Assembly: GCF_900115295.1 (NCBI RefSeq)
Contig: NZ_FOVZ01000001.1
Location: 1 to 64,000 of the forward strand
Origin: Sphingomonas sp. OK281
GTDB taxonomy: Bacteria; Pseudomonadota; Alphaproteobacteria; Sphingomonadales; Sphingomonadaceae
Direction of reading: 5' to 3'
Length of the DNA: 64,000 nt
Shown here: piece by piece, positions 61,489 to 64,000 of the stretch
Position numbering within the stretch: the stretch's first letter is position 1
Layout of the letters: each line of letters opens with the position of its first letter
The notes under the pieces: generated by a model
What the model saw: the letters and a program-made list of their open reading frames with translations, nothing else
The model's database searches: none
Told to the model about the DNA's origin: nothing
Position numbers and translations under genes: made by a program

Positions 61489-62727
61489 ATGCGTATCGCC
61501 CTTGCTCACAAGTTTATCCGGTTAACCGGTGGTGCTGATGTGTTTTTCCGGGAGTCTGAACGTGTATTGCGCGAGAACAATCACGAAACGCTGATGATCG
61601 CGACCGGCGAAGAGGCGGATCTAATTGGCGTGCCGAACGGATTGCTGTTGGAGGCGCCTGCCTATGACGCGCCCGGCGCGCTAGCGAAGCTGCGCAGCCT
61701 GCCCGCGGCGATCTACGACCGCGAAAAGAAGAAGATAGTCAAGGCTGCATTGCAAGCGTTTCAGCCAGATGTTCTTCACGTCTTTGCTATGAATGTACAC
61801 CTTAGCCCATCAATCGTCTTCGCGGCGAAGGAGCTTGGCATTCCCGTCGTTGGGACGTTTAACGACTATAAACATATTTGCCCAAATTATAAGCTATTCC
61901 ATCATAACCACATCTGCTACGACTGCAAAGGTAAGAAGTTCTATAGCGCGGTAAGAAATAGGTGCTGTAAGGGGAGTTTCGCCTTATCTGTTGCTAGTAT
62001 GGTAGAAGCCTATGTTCATGCATCAATGAATGTTTATGATCACTTTGACCATTTCACGTTCTCCAGTGATTTTTTAGCCAGCGTCACAACCGACTTTTGG
62101 CCACACCGTTCAATTTCGTGGTCTAAGCTGCGTAATCCGTTCGATTCGCGCAAATATACAGCGGCTGATCGCTACGATCCTTATGGGCTCTATTTTGGGC
62201 GGTTGATCGACGAGAAGGGCGTCGACCGGTTGGTCGCGGCAGCGGCGCTGGTTTCAGATTTTTCGATCAAGGTCATCGGCGACGGCCCTGACCTCGCCGG
62301 ACTCAAGGCGCAAGCGGCTTCCCTTGGCCTCACCAACGTGCAGTTTCTTGGTCCAAAATGGGGTGCCGAACTCGACGAGATACTACAGCATGCTCGGTTC
62401 GTCGTGGTGCCGTCGATCTGGCATGAAAATTTTCCTTATGTCATCAATCAGTCGTTTGCTTTTGGCAGGCCAGTAATCGGCGCTCGTCGGGGCGGAATAA
62501 CTGAGCTGGTCGACCACGGTACGCGAGGGCTAATCTTCGATCCCGATAATGTTGAGGAATTGGCCCACGCGATGAATTCGCTAGCTTGTGACGAGAATCT
62601 CGCCCGCCGCATGGGCAAAGCTGCCAAAAACTGGTCAGATGATCTATTTCGTGACGAGATAGCCTATAGCGACATCATCAAAGCTTATGAGGTGGCAATC
62701 CGTGCGCATAATTCTAATAGGCGGTAG
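61489..62727 (+). CDS. Glycosyltransferase family 4 protein
   Basis: A 412-residue GT-B glycosyltransferase: RIALAHKFIRLTGGADVFFRESE, TFNDYKHICPNYKLF with a Cys cluster (CYDCKGKKFYSAVRNRCCKG), YFGRLIDEKGVDRLVAAAAL, GDGPDLAGLKAQA and the donor-binding ENFPYVINQSFAFGRPVIGARRGGITELV. ATG 61489 (GTG 61483 possible; GAGGA upstream). Overlaps the following epimerase gene by 26 bases. Confidence 0.92.
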   Translation: MRIALAHKFIRLTGGADVFFRESERVLRENNHETLMIATGEEADLIGVPNGLLLEAPAYDAPGALAKLRSLPAAIYDREKKKIVKAALQAFQPDVLHVFAMNVHLSPSIVFAAKELGIPVVGTFNDYKHICPNYKLFHHNHICYDCKGKKFYSAVRNRCCKGSFALSVASMVEAYVHASMNVYDHFDHFTFSSDFLASVTTDFWPHRSISWSKLRNPFDSRKYTAADRYDPYGLYFGRLIDEKGVDRLVAAAALVSDFSIKVIGDGPDLAGLKAQAASLGLTNVQFLGPKWGAELDEILQHARFVVVPSIWHENFPYVINQSFAFGRPVIGARRGGITELVDHGTRGLIFDPDNVEELAHAMNSLACDENLARRMGKAAKNWSDDLFRDEIAYSDIIKAYEVAIRAHNSNRR

Positions 62728-63613
62728 CGGCTTCATCGGGCGCCACTTCGCTCGGCATGCAGTCAACAAGGGCCATCAGGTCACGATTGTTTCGCGCTGG
62801 TCCGAGCACAAATCCACTGGCGCTGCGGAGTGGCTCGAGGGCGGTATGGAGCGGCTAATTCAGGATCCTGGGCTGCTACGTAACATCGATGTCGTCTGCC
62901 AGTTCGCGTCCGTTTCGACACCGGCAAGTTCGGCAGGTGATCCGCTCGGCGACGTCAACGGCAATCTGGTACCCAACATTCAGCTGCTCGAGACCATGAA
63001 AACGGCAGCTGTAAGACGGATCGTCTATCTCTCGTCGGGCGGTGCGGTTTATGGCGCGCCTCAATATTCGCCGATGGATGAGGAACATCCGCAATGGCCA
63101 ATCAGCTCCTATGGCATCGTCAAAGGGTCCGTCGAGCGCTATCTAGGCCTCTATGAACAACTTCATGGATTTAGACCACTGATAGTTCGACCGGCCAATC
63201 CTTATGGGCCTAGTCAGACTGAAAGTAACTTCCTGGGATTTATTAGTACAATCCTAAAGCTTGCCGCCGACAACGATGAGGCGACGATATTCGGTGATGG
63301 TTTGACGGTACGCGATTTTGTCTACATCGACGATCTGTGCGACCTGCTGATGCGAGGCATAGATCAGGACGCGACTGGGATATTTAACTGCGGGAGCGGT
63401 AAAGGCGCTTCACTGCTACAAATACTCACCGCAGTGGAGAACATCACCGGCAAGCAGATTCGCCGCCACCATACGGCCGCCCGCGCCTTTGACCCGCCAG
63501 CGATCGTACTGGACATTGCCAAAGCGCAGCGTGCACTTGGCTGGAACCCGGCGATATCGCTGGAAGATGGGATCCGGCGCTGCTGGCGGCATATGACGAG
63601 GAGCGCAACATGA
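62702..63613 (+). CDS. NAD-dependent sugar epimerase/dehydratase
   Basis: A 303-residue extended short-chain dehydrogenase: GGSGFIGRHFARHAVN (NAD loop), YLSSGGAVYG, SSYGIVKGSVERYL (Tyr-x3-Lys), RPANPYGPSQTE and RDFVYIDDLCDLL. It probably makes an activated sugar (UDP-galactose- or dTDP-sugar-like) for the glycan. GTG 62702 lies inside the end of the preceding gene; its stop overlaps the next start (ATGA). Confidence 0.92.
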   Translation: MRIILIGGSGFIGRHFARHAVNKGHQVTIVSRWSEHKSTGAAEWLEGGMERLIQDPGLLRNIDVVCQFASVSTPASSAGDPLGDVNGNLVPNIQLLETMKTAAVRRIVYLSSGGAVYGAPQYSPMDEEHPQWPISSYGIVKGSVERYLGLYEQLHGFRPLIVRPANPYGPSQTESNFLGFISTILKLAADNDEATIFGDGLTVRDFVYIDDLCDLLMRGIDQDATGIFNCGSGKGASLLQILTAVENITGKQIRRHHTAARAFDPPAIVLDIAKAQRALGWNPAISLEDGIRRCWRHMTRSAT

Positions 63614-64000
63614 GCGAGCAACCGACACGGGTTGATATCGCGCTCGCCACGTATAATGGCGCGAGATACTTGCCTGAACAGCTCGCTTCGTTTGCTCAAC
63701 AGACTTATCCACACATTCGAATTTATGTGTCGGATGACGGATCGAGCGACGATACGCTCGGGGTAATCGCCGCAGCGCAAAATCAGCTCGATATTTCGAT
63801 TGCTCCGCTCGATCCGCAGCGCGACATCGTACGAAATTTCGAAAACGCCCTGCGTTGCACTGAGGCACCTTATATTGCCCTGTCCGACCAAGATGATGTG
63901 TGGGACCCGCTTAAGATCTCACTACTTCAAAAATGCGTGGCCGGCCTTGAGGTGCGATACGGCAAGAGTGTGCCCGCACTGGCTTTTTGCGACCTAGCGA
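63610..64000 (+). CDS. Family 2 glycosyltransferase (partial, runs off the window)
   Basis: The first 130 residues of a GT-A transferase: VDIALATYNGARYLPEQLAS, IYVSDDGSSDDT and YIALSDQDDVWDPLK (the DxD region for nucleotide-sugar and metal). The ALSDQDDVW form is common in rhamnosyltransferase-like members. ATG 63610 overlaps the epimerase stop. The C-terminal part lies outside the window. Confidence 0.92.
   Translation, partial: MSEQPTRVDIALATYNGARYLPEQLASFAQQTYPHIRIYVSDDGSSDDTLGVIAAAQNQLDISIAPLDPQRDIVRNFENALRCTEAPYIALSDQDDVWDPLKISLLQKCVAGLEVRYGKSVPALAFCDLA

Noticed and set aside
1..64000. CRISPR arrays, rRNA or tRNA genes
   Set aside because: No regularly spaced repeats with unique spacers and no tRNA cloverleaf or rRNA sequence were recognised. 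The 28-bp repeats are too far apart for CRISPR.

Overview
The window looks like chromosomal DNA of a high-GC alphaproteobacterium, most likely a sphingomonad. Pointers are a 1023-residue TonB-dependent receptor with an AQ signal-cleavage site, a MucR/Ros-type regulator, an HWE-type LOV histidine kinase, a Trb conjugation cluster ending in a DUF2274 gene, a FecI/FecR pair and an rmlCBDA operon next to exopolysaccharide genes. No rRNA, tRNA or CRISPR array was recognised.

Layout. 1-325: end of an IS3-family element. 0.7-7.3 kb: a secreted protein, the large TonB receptor, an outer-membrane beta-barrel and a BLUF blue-light sensor. 7.5-13.8 kb: small metabolic and regulatory genes (GNAT, VOC, ArsR, PhzF-RidA, a PNPOx-like flavoprotein, XRE-cupin plus GNAT) and tiny membrane proteins. 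13.8-37.5 kb: an accessory region. It holds serine-recombinase genes in different states of repair, an intact IS1182-family element and a broken one, a VapBC-type toxin-antitoxin pair, a CPBP protease, a DnaQ-like exonuclease, a LuxR-type membrane regulator, a divergent LOV-kinase/response-regulator pair, a MucR variant and many small secreted or membrane proteins. Gaps here carry two repeat families: a degenerate dispersed repeat of roughly 50-70 bp and a 28-bp imperfect palindrome present five times, one copy split by the IS1182 element.

37.8-49.9 kb: a tightly packed conjugative type IV secretion cluster, traG-copG-trbB-C-D-E-J-L-F-G-I-DUF2274, with many stop/start overlaps. No relaxase, trbK or trbH is visible in the window. 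It is followed by a frameshifted and an intact AlpA-like gene, an XRE regulator and a FecI/FecR pair with no receptor gene behind it. 53.8-64 kb: a polysaccharide locus. rmlC-B-D-A makes dTDP-L-rhamnose; glycosyltransferases, a Wzx-type flippase, a polysaccharide pyruvyl transferase-like protein and a sugar epimerase would build and export a rhamnose-containing glycan. The last gene, a family 2 glycosyltransferase, runs off the end.

The most useful leads are the 28-bp palindrome family, the light-sensing genes (LOV plus BLUF, the latter with a TTG start), the zinc-less MucR variant, and several decayed genes whose ancestry can still be read across frameshifts.
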